The notes under the pieces: generated by a model
What the model saw: only the letters and a program-made list of their open reading frames with translations
What the model was told of the DNA's origin: nothing
The model's database searches: none
Assembly: GCA_039939375.1 (NCBI GenBank)
Contig: JBDVJO010000011.1
Span: 930,001-994,000 of the forward strand
Origin: Paracrocinitomix sp039939375
GTDB lineage: Bacteria > Bacteroidota > Bacteroidia > Flavobacteriales_D > Crocinitomicaceae
Length of the DNA: 64,000 nucleotides
Direction: 5' to 3'
Translations under genes and position numbers: made by a program
Part shown: positions 43,003 to 51,347 of the stretch, in pieces
Layout of the letters: each line of letters starts with the position of its first letter
How positions within the stretch are numbered: the stretch's first letter is position 1

Positions 43003-43908
43003 TCAATTTAATAAGTCTTTTAATGCGCCGGCTGCGTTTTTATACTTGTATTCAAATCCTGTTGTGGTTATTTTTGAGCCATCAACTCTGCTTCCTTTGA
43101 GGATGATATCTGCCATTTCTCCAAATAACAATTTCAAAACAAATGCAGGCACTTTAGGCATGATTATTTTTCTTTTTAAAGTCTTGGCAATTTCCTTCGT
43201 GAGTTGTTTATTGTTTACATGTTCTGGAGCAGAAAAGTTAATTGGACCCTTAATATGAGGCGATTTTAACACATGTAAATATGCGGCGCATAAATCATCA
43301 ATGTGTGCCCAAGGCATCCACTGTTTTCCAGTGCCAAGTGGAGACCCAATTCCTATTTTAACAGGTTTAACAATTCGTTCTAAAGCACCACCGCTTTTAC
43401 TTAAAACTACTGGAGTTCGCATTTTGACAACCCGATTTGCCTTGGAGGTAAATTGGTCAGCTGCTTTTTCCCATTTGTAGGTTACGTTGGCTAGGAAATC
43501 ATCTTGATCGGCTTGAACTACTTCATCTTCTGTGAAAATTTTGTCGGAAGTTTGCGTTCCGTAATAACTAATTCCAGATGCTGAAATAAAAGATTTAAGT
43601 TGATGATTTAAAGTTGAAAAAAGTAAGTTGGCCGATTTGATTCTGGAATCTAAAATTTGTTGTTTTTTATCTGTGGTCCAACGTTCAGAAACCGTGCTTC
43701 CTGCCAAGTGGATAATGTGATCCACATTGTCTAAAGCACCTTCTTCAATAAAATCTTTTTCTATATCCCACTCGTAAAGCGCTGAGATTACGCTTTTATT
43801 CGTTTTGTTTCGCGTTAGAATTTTAATTTGATATCCAGCATCAATTAGTTTAGGAATTAATTGTCCGCCAATAGTTCCGGTTGCTCCTGTTATTAATATC
43901 GTTTCCAT
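43003..43908 (-). CDS. TIGR01777-type NAD(P)-dependent epimerase
   Basis: Extended-SDR protein of 301 residues. The dinucleotide-binding motif is ITGATGTIGGQLIPKL; IIHLAGSTVSERWTTDKK and SASGISYYGTQTSDK are characteristic of the family annotated TIGR01777 (SDR39U1/YfcH-like). A C-terminal DUF1731-like segment (PKVPAFVLKLLFGEMADIILKGSRV) is present. The substrate is unknown. Confidence 0.88.
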   Translation of the reverse strand: METILITGATGTIGGQLIPKLIDAGYQIKILTRNKTNKSVISALYEWDIEKDFIEEGALDNVDHIIHLAGSTVSERWTTDKKQQILDSRIKSANLLFSTLNHQLKSFISASGISYYGTQTSDKIFTEDEVVQADQDDFLANVTYKWEKAADQFTSKANRVVKMRTPVVLSKSGGALERIVKPVKIGIGSPLGTGKQWMPWAHIDDLCAAYLHVLKSPHIKGPINFSAPEHVNNKQLTKEIAKTLKRKIIMPKVPAFVLKLLFGEMADIILKGSRVDGSKITTTGFEYKYKNAAGALKDLLN

Positions 43909-44012
43909 AATTAAAGATAGAACGATTTATTCAGGTGCCTTGTTCATTAACACTCATATAACGTTGTAATTTATATTTTTGGTAGTTGTATTATGATAAA
44001 TAGCTACAAGAT

Positions 44013-44516
44013 TTGAGTAAAAATAGTACCCTACATAATTTTCTTAATGGAGTGAAAATAGGAATTCGAGAAACCGAATATAACTTATCGCTTTTAGTTG
44101 GTTATTTTTCTGTTTTATTAATGCTGATTCCTTTGTTTGAATGGGTTTTAGTTCCAGGACGCCCCCTTGTTTATAATATCCTAAACACTTTTATATTTCC
44201 AATTTTATGCGTGTGTATTTCCATTGTGATTTATTTCGGGATTCGACATTTTGATCGCGATAAAGAAATGGGAGCAGTATCCGAATTCATTGTTGAATCT
44301 TGGATGAAAATCAAATTCTTGCCCTTGGCATTAAAATGGACCGTTCTGGTACTTGCCATTATTTGTTCATTTTTTGGAACCATCTTCATTTTGGCCAGTG
44401 ACTTCATCTCTTTTAGGGCTATCACATTGATTTTTTTCTTTTGTCTGAATGTATTTCTAGCCTACATTCCAATAATTTGTATTTGTTGGATGGTTGACTA
44501 TTTCCGTGAAAATTAA
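44013..44516 (+). CDS. membrane protein of unknown function
   Basis: A 167-residue protein from a TTG start at 44013, with four hydrophobic segments (about 26-44, 55-75, 100-125 and 133-160). No family was recognised. A TATTTTTG element at 43974-43981 may serve as promoter. It stands alone between divergent and convergent genes. Confidence 0.65.
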   Translation: MSKNSTLHNFLNGVKIGIRETEYNLSLLVGYFSVLLMLIPLFEWVLVPGRPLVYNILNTFIFPILCVCISIVIYFGIRHFDRDKEMGAVSEFIVESWMKIKFLPLALKWTVLVLAIICSFFGTIFILASDFISFRAITLIFFFCLNVFLAYIPIICICWMVDYFREN

Positions 44517-44567
44517 TCTTTCCAATAAGAGAGAATAATTTTAAATAGTTAGTCTAAAAACTGTGAA

Positions 44568-46295
44568 CTACCGCATTGAACAGGGCTGTTTAATCTCTGA
44601 AATTGGTTTAGATTCGTGCAATTTCCCATTGAGTAAATATTGATGTGCTATTTTTGATTTATAGAAAATGATTGTTGGGTCGTAATAATCTATTTCATAA
44701 AGATACTCTCTGTCAGTAAGGCAGAAATCATCTGCTTGAATTTCTTCAATCACTTCACCTTTTTTGTCTAGTATAAAATAATTTTCTCCCAATTTTGATA
44801 CATAGATAGTCTCTTTTCTAGGGTTTGCCCAAACAACATCTTCATATTTTAAATCAATTAAAACTTCATTTTTCTCATTTAAAACTCCTGTTTTCCCATC
44901 TTTTGAAACCCTTACTAACAAACTAGGTTCGTACCTTGTGTCAAGCAAATGTGTAATTTCTAATTGATCGTATGCGGCCTCAATAATGATGTTTCCATTC
45001 CAATCAGCAAGTCCATATTTACCAGATTGTTTAAAAATAAAATGATCGTTTTGAAATTTGATTTCTTCATAATCTGCTGGGAGAATCATTTCCCCCTCAA
45101 AAGTTTGAATTCCCCATTTTCCATTTTTCTCTGCCCACAACATTTTGGCACCATCAGCGTATCTCGTAATTTGAAGCCCATTTTTATCTAAATGCTTCAA
45201 GTTGTACTCACTTTCTTTTCTTAAAAAATTTCCTTCCTTATCGTAGAAACTTACTTGTCTATTTTTAAAACATAAAGTTGTTTTGTTTAACGTAACGATA
45301 CTATCAAAAATAGCTTCTGTAATGTAAATTAATTCTGAATGTGCCTCTAAAAGACCAAATTTGCCATTTTGAGCATAAATTTTGAAAGGCGCAGGACTTG
45401 AACTACCTCTTGTTTTTAGTGTAACCGATTTTACAACTTCATATACATCTTGATTAAGTGGCTTAAAAGCACTATCCGTAGCCATCCATATACCCCCAGT
45501 TTTTACCAAGTTTATTTTGTTTTCATAAAAGTCAGGATAAGGCAATTCTTGATAAATTATTGGTGCAATGACGTTTCCTTTTGCATCAATTGTTCCCCAA
45601 AGCCCATCTTTTTGAACATAAATTTGGTCTTCTCCTGGATCGTCTATAAAGTCGTAAATGAAAGGAACTATAGTATCTCCCTTATAGGTCAGGATTCCAC
45701 ATTTTTTATCGCTGTTCTTAACCGCGACTATACCATTTTTATAGAAGCCAAAGTTTTTACTGTCCCAACTGGTGCAAGTGAAATCAAAAGGAGTACGGTT
45801 ATTTCCATCTAAATCTAATATGGCGTATTTACCTTCTTCATTGCTCCATAGATACCCGTCAGCATAATTTTTATATCTGCTCACTCTCCCTTTTTTTATG
45901 AGTTCATGATTGGTCGTGAAAAGATAGGTCGTATCTTCTTGCTGAATGGTGTATTTACCTTCCTCAAAATAATTTGGTCCAGACCAGCTTTCAAAAGGAA
46001 ACTGATATTGTTGTTTTCCTTTTTTATTGACCAATACCCAGTTGTTGTTTTTATCTAAAAGAGTAAGTTGTTTGTTCTCATTGAGAACGGGAAAGTAAAT
46101 TTTGCCAGTATCTTCTTCAATTTCGTAATTCCGAACATATTCAGTGCAGTCGCAACTTAAATAAAGAGAATCATTAAGACGTTTAGTGTGATCTTTTTTA
46201 TGAACAAGCTCTAAATATTTTCCATTTGAACGCAAAACTTGACCGAATGAGGCGCTGCAAAAACAAGCAACCAAGATTAAAATTTGAACTTTCAT
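44568..46295 (-). CDS. WG-repeat secreted protein
   Basis: About 575 residues from ATG 46295 with signal MKVQILILVACFCSASFGQ. The body is a run of WG beta-propeller-like repeats, e.g. GKYAILDLDGN, DGLWGTIDAKGNVIAPIIY, NGKWGIQTFEGEMILPADY and GKYGLADWNGNIIIEAAYD. WG repeats are common in secreted proteins of this phylum and their ligands are unknown. The gene follows metH by 15 bases on the same strand, so it may be the last gene on the methionine-synthase transcript. Confidence 0.85.
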   Translation of the reverse strand: MKVQILILVACFCSASFGQVLRSNGKYLELVHKKDHTKRLNDSLYLSCDCTEYVRNYEIEEDTGKIYFPVLNENKQLTLLDKNNNWVLVNKKGKQQYQFPFESWSGPNYFEEGKYTIQQEDTTYLFTTNHELIKKGRVSRYKNYADGYLWSNEEGKYAILDLDGNNRTPFDFTCTSWDSKNFGFYKNGIVAVKNSDKKCGILTYKGDTIVPFIYDFIDDPGEDQIYVQKDGLWGTIDAKGNVIAPIIYQELPYPDFYENKINLVKTGGIWMATDSAFKPLNQDVYEVVKSVTLKTRGSSSPAPFKIYAQNGKFGLLEAHSELIYITEAIFDSIVTLNKTTLCFKNRQVSFYDKEGNFLRKESEYNLKHLDKNGLQITRYADGAKMLWAEKNGKWGIQTFEGEMILPADYEEIKFQNDHFIFKQSGKYGLADWNGNIIIEAAYDQLEITHLLDTRYEPSLLVRVSKDGKTGVLNEKNEVLIDLKYEDVVWANPRKETIYVSKLGENYFILDKKGEVIEEIQADDFCLTDREYLYEIDYYDPTIIFYKSKIAHQYLLNGKLHESKPISEIKQPCSMR

Positions 46296-46309
46296 AAGTT
46301 CTAATATAA

Positions 46310-49024
46310 TTAATCTGCCAAATTTGGACTCAACCAACGTTCCATCACTTTGTAATCCATCTTTTTTCTTCTCGCCAAACTCTCAACTTGGTCGGTTTGG
46401 ATTTTTCCTACTCCAAAGTAATGAGATTCTGGATGCGCAAAATACCATCCACTAACAGATGCTGCAGGCAACATGGCTAGAGATTCAGTAAGATCAACTC
46501 CCGTGATATTGGTCGCATCTAAGATTTCAAATAATCCAATTTTCTCTGTATGATCAGGATTAGCTGGATAACCTGGAGCAGGTCGAATTCCTCTATATTT
46601 TTCTTTGATTAAATCGTCAGATGATAAGGCCTCTGTTTCATATCCCCAGAATTCTTGCCGCACTCTTTCGTGCAACCGTTCTGCAAATGCTTCTGCTAAT
46701 CGATCGGCTAAAGCCTTTAATAAAATAGAATTATAGTCATCATGGTCAGCCGCGAAATCAGCCAATTTTTTCTCTATTCCAATGCCAGCCGTAACGACAA
46801 ATCCTCCCACATAATCAGCTAATCCACTTTCTTTTGGAGCTACAAAATCGGCTACATTTTCATTGACGGCACCTGCCGCTTTTTGCAATTGTTGACGCAT
46901 CCCAAATTGAACATGTTTAACGGTTGATCGACTTTCATCTTCGTAGATTTCAATGTCATCATCATTCACCGTATTCGCTGGCCAAATTCCGCAAACCGCT
47001 CTCGCTTCTAACCATTTTTCTTCAATGATTTTATCCAACATATTATTGGCATCATTGAACAATTTAGTGGCTTCAATTCCAAAGTTTTCATCCGTTAAAA
47101 TGTCTGGATATTTTTTGCGCATCTCCCAAGTATAGAAGAAAGGCGTCCAATCAATGTATTTTCTTAATTCTTCTAAATCGTAGTTCAAGAAAGTTTGGTT
47201 CCCAATCACTTTTGGCTTTGCAAGATCCTCTTGTTTCCAATCAATCTTGAATTTGTTTTCACGCGCTTGATCTAAAGACAAGAATTTTTTAAATCCTTTT
47301 TTCTTGGCATAATTTACACGCACTTTTTCATATTCAGCTTGTAAAGATTCCACGAATGGAGCTTTATCTGGTCCTAATAGACTTCCAACAACGGTTACAG
47401 ATCGAGAAGCATCCAAGACATGGACGGTTTGGCCCTGGTTATAATTGTCGTCAATTTTAACAGCTGTGTGGACTTTTGAAGTAGTTGCCCCGCCAATTAA
47501 CAATGGAATCTCCATTCCTAAGAGCTCCATCTCTTTTGCCACATGCACCATTTCATCCAAAGAAGGAGTAATCAATCCGCTCAATCCAATAATATCAACA
47601 TTATGCTCCTTGGCAGCTGCTAAAATTTTATCAGCCGGAACCATAACACCTAAGTCGATAATCTCATAATTGTTGCATCCTAAAACGACTCCAACAATGT
47701 TTTTACCAATGTCATGTACATCACCTTTTACGGTCGCCAACAGCACTTTACCATTGGTTGATCCTTCTTCTTTTGTCGCTTCAATATAAGGTAACAAATA
47801 GGCAACGGCCTTTTTCATGACTCTTGCCGATTTCACTACCTGAGGCAAAAACATTTTTCCGGCTCCGAACAGGTCGCCCACCATATTCATTCCATTCATC
47901 AAGTGACCTTCGATCACTTGTATCGGTTTGTTAACCTCATGGCGGGCTTCTTCAACGTCATCCTCAATATAGTCAGCAATACCTTTAACCAAGGCGTGCG
48001 TAATTCTTTCTTGTAGCGGATTTTCTCTCCAACTTAAATCAACTGTTTTCGACTTTGCTTCGCCAACTACTGTTTCTGCGAAAGTTAATAATCGCTCAGT
48101 AGCGTCATCTCTGCGGTCTAGTAATACATCTTCAACATGTTCCAAAAGGTCTTTCGGAATGTCATCATACACCTCTAACATGGTTGGGTTGACAATTCCC
48201 ATATCCAAGCCTTCGTTGATGCCATGATATAAAAACGCCGAGTGCATGGCCTCACGAACGCGATTATTTCCTCTAAATGAGAAAGACACATTAGAAATTC
48301 CGCCGCTCACATGAGCACCCGGGAGATTCTCCCGAATCCACCTTGTGGCTTGGAAAAAATCCAAAGCATTTTTTCGGTGCTCATCCATCCCTGTCGCAAC
48401 TGGAAAAACGTTCGGGTCGAAAATAATGTCCTGAGGTGGAAAGTTAACTTCATCCACCAAAATTCTGTATGAACGTTCGCACATTTGAACACGTTTTTCA
48501 TAACTGTCTGCTTGTCCTTCTTCATCAAAGGCCATGACCACAACTGCGGCACCGTATTGCTTTATTTTTTTTGCTTGATAGATGAATTGTTCTTCACCTT
48601 CTTTTAAACTGATAGAATTGACAACACATTTTCCTTGTACACATCTTAATCCAGCCTCAATGATCTCCCATTTAGAAGAGTCAATCATAATCGGAACACG
48701 GGCGATATCTGGTTCGGCAGCGATTAAGTTCAAAAAGGTTACCATGGCTTCTTTACCTTCAATCAAACCATCATCCATGTTGATGTCGATAATCTGTGCA
48801 CCGCCTTCAACTTGATCACGAGCAATTGAAAGCGCTTCGTCAAAATTGCCTTCATTAATAAGCCTCAGAAATTTTCTAGATCCAGCAACATTCGTTCTTT
48901 CTCCAATATTCGTGAAGTTCGATTCTGGCGTAATTTCCAATGGCTCTAATCCACTCAAACGCATGTTCGGTAAATCGCTCCATTTGTATTCGTACTTTCC
49001 TTTATGATCTGGATGTATACTCAT
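46310..49024 (-). CDS. metH: methionine synthase, folate/cobalamin/activation part
   Basis: C-terminal three domains of cobalamin-dependent methionine synthase, 904 residues. The pterin-binding domain (about 30-340) has TNIGERTNVAGSRKF, the cobalamin domain has the ligand motif GDVHDIG near residue 436 with IIDLGVMVP and GLSGLITPS, and the activation domain ends with GIRPAPGYPANPDHTEK and the SGWYFAHPESHYFGVGKI segment. The homocysteine-binding domain is a separate gene at 50083. The two together make about 1,229 residues, close to the one-chain enzyme. It lies in the SAM-riboswitch operon. Confidence 0.96.
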   Translation of the reverse strand: MSIHPDHKGKYEYKWSDLPNMRLSGLEPLEITPESNFTNIGERTNVAGSRKFLRLINEGNFDEALSIARDQVEGGAQIIDINMDDGLIEGKEAMVTFLNLIAAEPDIARVPIMIDSSKWEIIEAGLRCVQGKCVVNSISLKEGEEQFIYQAKKIKQYGAAVVVMAFDEEGQADSYEKRVQMCERSYRILVDEVNFPPQDIIFDPNVFPVATGMDEHRKNALDFFQATRWIRENLPGAHVSGGISNVSFSFRGNNRVREAMHSAFLYHGINEGLDMGIVNPTMLEVYDDIPKDLLEHVEDVLLDRRDDATERLLTFAETVVGEAKSKTVDLSWRENPLQERITHALVKGIADYIEDDVEEARHEVNKPIQVIEGHLMNGMNMVGDLFGAGKMFLPQVVKSARVMKKAVAYLLPYIEATKEEGSTNGKVLLATVKGDVHDIGKNIVGVVLGCNNYEIIDLGVMVPADKILAAAKEHNVDIIGLSGLITPSLDEMVHVAKEMELLGMEIPLLIGGATTSKVHTAVKIDDNYNQGQTVHVLDASRSVTVVGSLLGPDKAPFVESLQAEYEKVRVNYAKKKGFKKFLSLDQARENKFKIDWKQEDLAKPKVIGNQTFLNYDLEELRKYIDWTPFFYTWEMRKKYPDILTDENFGIEATKLFNDANNMLDKIIEEKWLEARAVCGIWPANTVNDDDIEIYEDESRSTVKHVQFGMRQQLQKAAGAVNENVADFVAPKESGLADYVGGFVVTAGIGIEKKLADFAADHDDYNSILLKALADRLAEAFAERLHERVRQEFWGYETEALSSDDLIKEKYRGIRPAPGYPANPDHTEKIGLFEILDATNITGVDLTESLAMLPAASVSGWYFAHPESHYFGVGKIQTDQVESLARRKKMDYKVMERWLSPNLAD

Positions 49025-49030
49025 CTTTTA

Positions 49031-49065
49031 TTCAATTATCAATGTTCAATTATCAATGTTCAATT
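49031..49065 (+). repeat. 14-base unit repeated 2.5 times
   Basis: TTCAATTATCAATG occurs at 49031-49044 and 49045-49058, followed by a half copy. It fills the gap between metH and the four-helix-bundle gene. A 19-base stretch of it (minus strand) recurs at 53376-53394 with one mismatch. Confidence 0.9.
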
Positions 49066-49416
49066 TCTTGAAGTCCTGATTATTGAGAATAGTATTTTTA
49101 AAATTTCTTCGCAATCGGACAAAAGTTCTATTGCTATTTTTTCTTCCAATAAGCGACTCTCTTTTAAAAGACGTAGCCAATATTTTGTTTCTCTAGCTTC
49201 TTTGTATGATATAGTAAGTTTATGAACAAAATCTTTCTTTGAAATCCTTCCAATTGCTTCTTCAGCATTCGCACCTATAGATGTTCCCGATCGAAGAAGT
49301 TGCTTAGTTAATACGAACTCTTTTTTCTCGGATTGAATTTCACGGACCAATCCAACTGTTTTCAATGCAAATTTGAAAGTTTTCACTAAAATAGGATTGT
49401 CCTTCTGTTCATTCAT
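49060..49416 (-). CDS. four-helix-bundle protein (S23/IVS-encoded family)
   Basis: A 118-residue protein of the family found in 23S rRNA intervening sequences and widely elsewhere in Bacteroidota. Characteristic segments are VKTFKFALKTVGLVREI, LTKQLLRSGTSIGANAEEAIG and SYKEARETKYWLRLL. The function is unknown. It stands between the two metH halves and has AT-rich simple repeats on both sides: a 2.5-copy 14-mer after it and a 14-copy heptamer 14 bases before its start codon. This suggests it is a later arrival in the operon. Confidence 0.88.
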   Translation of the reverse strand: MNEQKDNPILVKTFKFALKTVGLVREIQSEKKEFVLTKQLLRSGTSIGANAEEAIGRISKKDFVHKLTISYKEARETKYWLRLLKESRLLEEKIAIELLSDCEEILKILFSIIRTSRN

Positions 49417-49430
49417 GTTATCATTCTTAA

Positions 49431-49528
49431 ATTGCTAATTGCTAATTGCTAATTGCTAATTGCTAATTGCTAATTGCTAATTGCTAATTGCTAATTGCTA
49501 ATTGCTAATTGCTAATTGCTAATTGCTA
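49431..49528 (+). repeat. heptamer microsatellite, 14 exact copies of ATTGCTA
   Basis: The unit ATTGCTA is repeated 14 times without error over 98 bases. On the minus strand the first copy supplies the TAG stop codon of the QueF-like gene (49526-49528). The last copy ends 14 bases before the ATG of the four-helix-bundle gene. The unit length is not a multiple of three. Confidence 0.97.
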
Positions 49529-49960
49529 CATCACGACACTCCAATTATCATCACTACCACCTTGATTCCAATCTTTAAATTCTTCTTTTCCACCTCTTGC
49601 AGCCCAATCAGAATCAATGGTCAATTTTGAAGAAATTCCTCCTCTCGGGTTACAAATCATCATGATTCTTAAGCGCTGAGGTTCGTAGACTTCCATTAAA
49701 TGGTCATAAAAAATATTGATTAAACGCTCGTAAGAAACGGTAATATCTCTTAGGTGAAATGAATATTGTTTCAATGATTTCAATTCAATGATTTTGTCGT
49801 TTGGATAAAACGTTAAGAATACGGATGCGAAATCTGGTTGTTGTTGTACACCTAAAAATGTAAATTCCGGAATCTTAATTTTAATCTCATACGCTTCCTT
49901 TGATGGATTCGGAATTGCCACCAAAATACTTTTGTCTATTTCTTTATAAAGTTTTGCCAT
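49526..49960 (-). CDS. QueF-like protein lacking the catalytic cysteine
   Basis: A 144-residue tunnelling-fold protein related to QueF (preQ0 reductase). Recognisable segments are QQPDFASVFLTFYP, the QueF motif IIELKSLKQYSFHLRD and NPRGGISSKLTIDSDW. In QueF the first segment reads SLCPxTGQPDFA with the nucleophilic cysteine; here it is FTFLGVQQQPDFA, one residue shorter and without cysteine. The HE pair that follows in QueF (FHEDC) is TVSYERL here, so the histidine is also missing. NADPH-dependent nitrile reduction by the known mechanism is therefore unlikely. It lies within the SAM-riboswitch operon between the metH halves. Function not known. Confidence 0.8.
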   Translation of the reverse strand: MAKLYKEIDKSILVAIPNPSKEAYEIKIKIPEFTFLGVQQQPDFASVFLTFYPNDKIIELKSLKQYSFHLRDITVSYERLINIFYDHLMEVYEPQRLRIMMICNPRGGISSKLTIDSDWAARGGKEEFKDWNQGGSDDNWSVVM

Positions 49961-49986
49961 TGTACTTGTATTAAGTTTTTAGTAGC

Positions 49987-50035
49987 AAGTATTAAGTATT
50001 TATCCTTTTCATAAAAGAAGAAATACTTAATACTT
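49987..50035. repeat. perfect 15-base inverted repeat
   Basis: AAGTATTAAGTATTT (49987-50001) and its complement (50021-50035) enclose 19 bases. It lies between metH part 1 and the QueF-like gene. There is no T-tract directly after it on the minus strand, so it is not an obvious terminator; it may protect or process the mRNA. Confidence 0.85.
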
Positions 50036-50082
50036 ATTACTTGATACTAATCTATTCTTGGTTATAAGTTTCATTTTTCGTT

Positions 50083-51057
50083 CTACGTCATAGCTACCAA
50101 ATCTGCCATTGCTTTTATATGCGCCGGAGTTGTTCCGCAACAACCGCCAACAATATTCACCAGTCCTTCATCTAGAAAGGTTTTGATTTGATCAGCCATC
50201 ATTTCAGGAGATTCATCATATTCTCCCATTTCGTTTGGCAAACCAGCATTTGGATGGGCTGAAACATAAAAAGGTGCTTTCTTTTTCAACACCTGTAAAT
50301 AAGGTCTTAAGGCAGAAGCTCCCAATGCACAGTTCAATCCAATACTTAACAAGTTGGCATGTTCAACTGAAATTAAAAAGGCTTCAGCAGTTTGACCCGA
50401 CAAGGTTCTACCAGATGCATCTGTAATTGTTCCAGACACCATAATGGGAATATTGGTTCCTAAATCCGCTTGGCATTCATCTATAGCGAACAAAGCAGCC
50501 TTTGCATTCAAGGTATCAAACACAGTTTCTACCAATAAAATATCGGATCCTCCTTCAATTAATCCTTTTGCTTGCTCTTTATAAGCAACAACCAATTTTT
50601 CAAAAGTAGTCGCTCTGTAGCCTGGATCGTTCACGTCCGGTGAAATGGACAAAGTCATATTTGTAGGTCCCATTGATCCAGCAACAAATCTCGGTTTGTC
50701 TGGATTCAACTGCGTAAATTTATCACAAGCTGCCTTCGCTACTTTTGCCCCATGATAGTTGATGTCATAAGCGTATTTTTCTAAGCCATAGTCAGCTTGC
50801 GCAATCGTAGTTCCAGAAAAAGTGTTAGTTTCAATGATGTCCGATCCTGCTTCTAAATAGGCTTCATGAATGGCTTGGATGACATCAGGACGCGTCATTG
50901 ACAATAAGTCATTATTTCCTCTTAACGGCTTATCGTGATCTTCAAACCACCCTTTTCTGAAATCATCTTCGCTTAATTTATAAGCTTGAATTTCAGTACC
51001 CATTGCACCGTCCAATACAAGGATTCTCTCCTTTATTAATTCTCTAATATCCGCCAT
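50083..51057 (-). CDS. methionine synthase, homocysteine-binding part
   Basis: Homocysteine S-methyltransferase domain of cobalamin-dependent methionine synthase as a separate protein of about 324 residues. The zinc-site cysteines are in GLNCALGAS and in GGCCGTTPAHI near the end; the start MADIRELIKERILVLDGAMGTEIQAYKL (cited in part) matches the family. The open frame runs 53 codons further upstream to 51216, but that stretch is the P4-P1 part of a SAM riboswitch. The remaining domains are in metH at 46310. Splitting is common in Bacteroidota. Confidence 0.93.
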   Translation of the reverse strand: MADIRELIKERILVLDGAMGTEIQAYKLSEDDFRKGWFEDHDKPLRGNNDLLSMTRPDVIQAIHEAYLEAGSDIIETNTFSGTTIAQADYGLEKYAYDINYHGAKVAKAACDKFTQLNPDKPRFVAGSMGPTNMTLSISPDVNDPGYRATTFEKLVVAYKEQAKGLIEGGSDILLVETVFDTLNAKAALFAIDECQADLGTNIPIMVSGTITDASGRTLSGQTAEAFLISVEHANLLSIGLNCALGASALRPYLQVLKKKAPFYVSAHPNAGLPNEMGEYDESPEMMADQIKTFLDEGLVNIVGGCCGTTPAHIKAMADLVAMT

Positions 51058-51101
51058 AAGCGTATGTTCGTGCGGACCGGTATGTTTATTTTGAAATCTT
51101 G

Positions 51102-51255
51102 ACTTATATTTTTTTATGGACACCGAGCGACTTGTGCTGAGCGTGAGCCGAAGTAAGTCGAGGTGCACATAAAAAGGAATTGGCACCTTATCAGAATTGA
51201 ATCTGTCGGTTGCCAAGGTTTCAAAGGGCCGGTCCCTCCACCTTTCTTTATAAGT
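51102..51255 (-). promoter_or_regulatory. SAM-I (S-box) riboswitch with a palindrome in the P4 arm
   Basis: On the minus strand: P1 ACTTATA (51249-51255) pairs with TATAAGT (51102-51108). The S-box core follows: AAAGGTGGAGGGACCGGCC, then CTTTGAAACCTTGGCAACC, a short P3 (CAGA/TCTG) and AAGGTGCCAATTCC. P4 starts as TTTTTATG/CATAAAAA and is extended by about 45 bases, CACC-T-CGACTT paired with AAGTCG-CTC-GGTG around a GCTCACGCTCAGC-type top (51121-51165). GGACCGG in the core (51229-51235) can also pair with CCGGTCC downstream (51074-51080), a possible switching helix. It precedes metH part 1, so high SAM should lower expression. Confidence 0.93.
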
Positions 51256-51304
51256 TTATAATAAGAACTTGTAATCACAGAAGCTTTATACAAAAGTGAT
51301 GGGG

Positions 51305-51335
51305 CAAAGATAAGTTGAATCTTTTTAATATGGAA
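51305..51335 (-). promoter_or_regulatory. promoter of the riboswitch-controlled methionine operon
   Basis: On the minus strand TATCTTTG (51305-51312) matches TAnnTTTG exactly. TTC lies 20 bases upstream in place of TTG. The transcript would start near 51298, about 43 bases before P1 of the riboswitch. Confidence 0.65.
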
Positions 51336-51347
51336 GTAGAAGGTGAA

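Noticed and set aside
49431..49528. CRISPR array
   Set aside because: The 7-base units have no spacers and no cas genes are nearby; it is a microsatellite.
51058..51216. 53-codon N-terminal extension of the homocysteine methyltransferase gene
   Set aside because: It runs through the P4 and P1 parts of the SAM-I riboswitch and resembles nothing in the family; the start at 51057 matches known N-termini.
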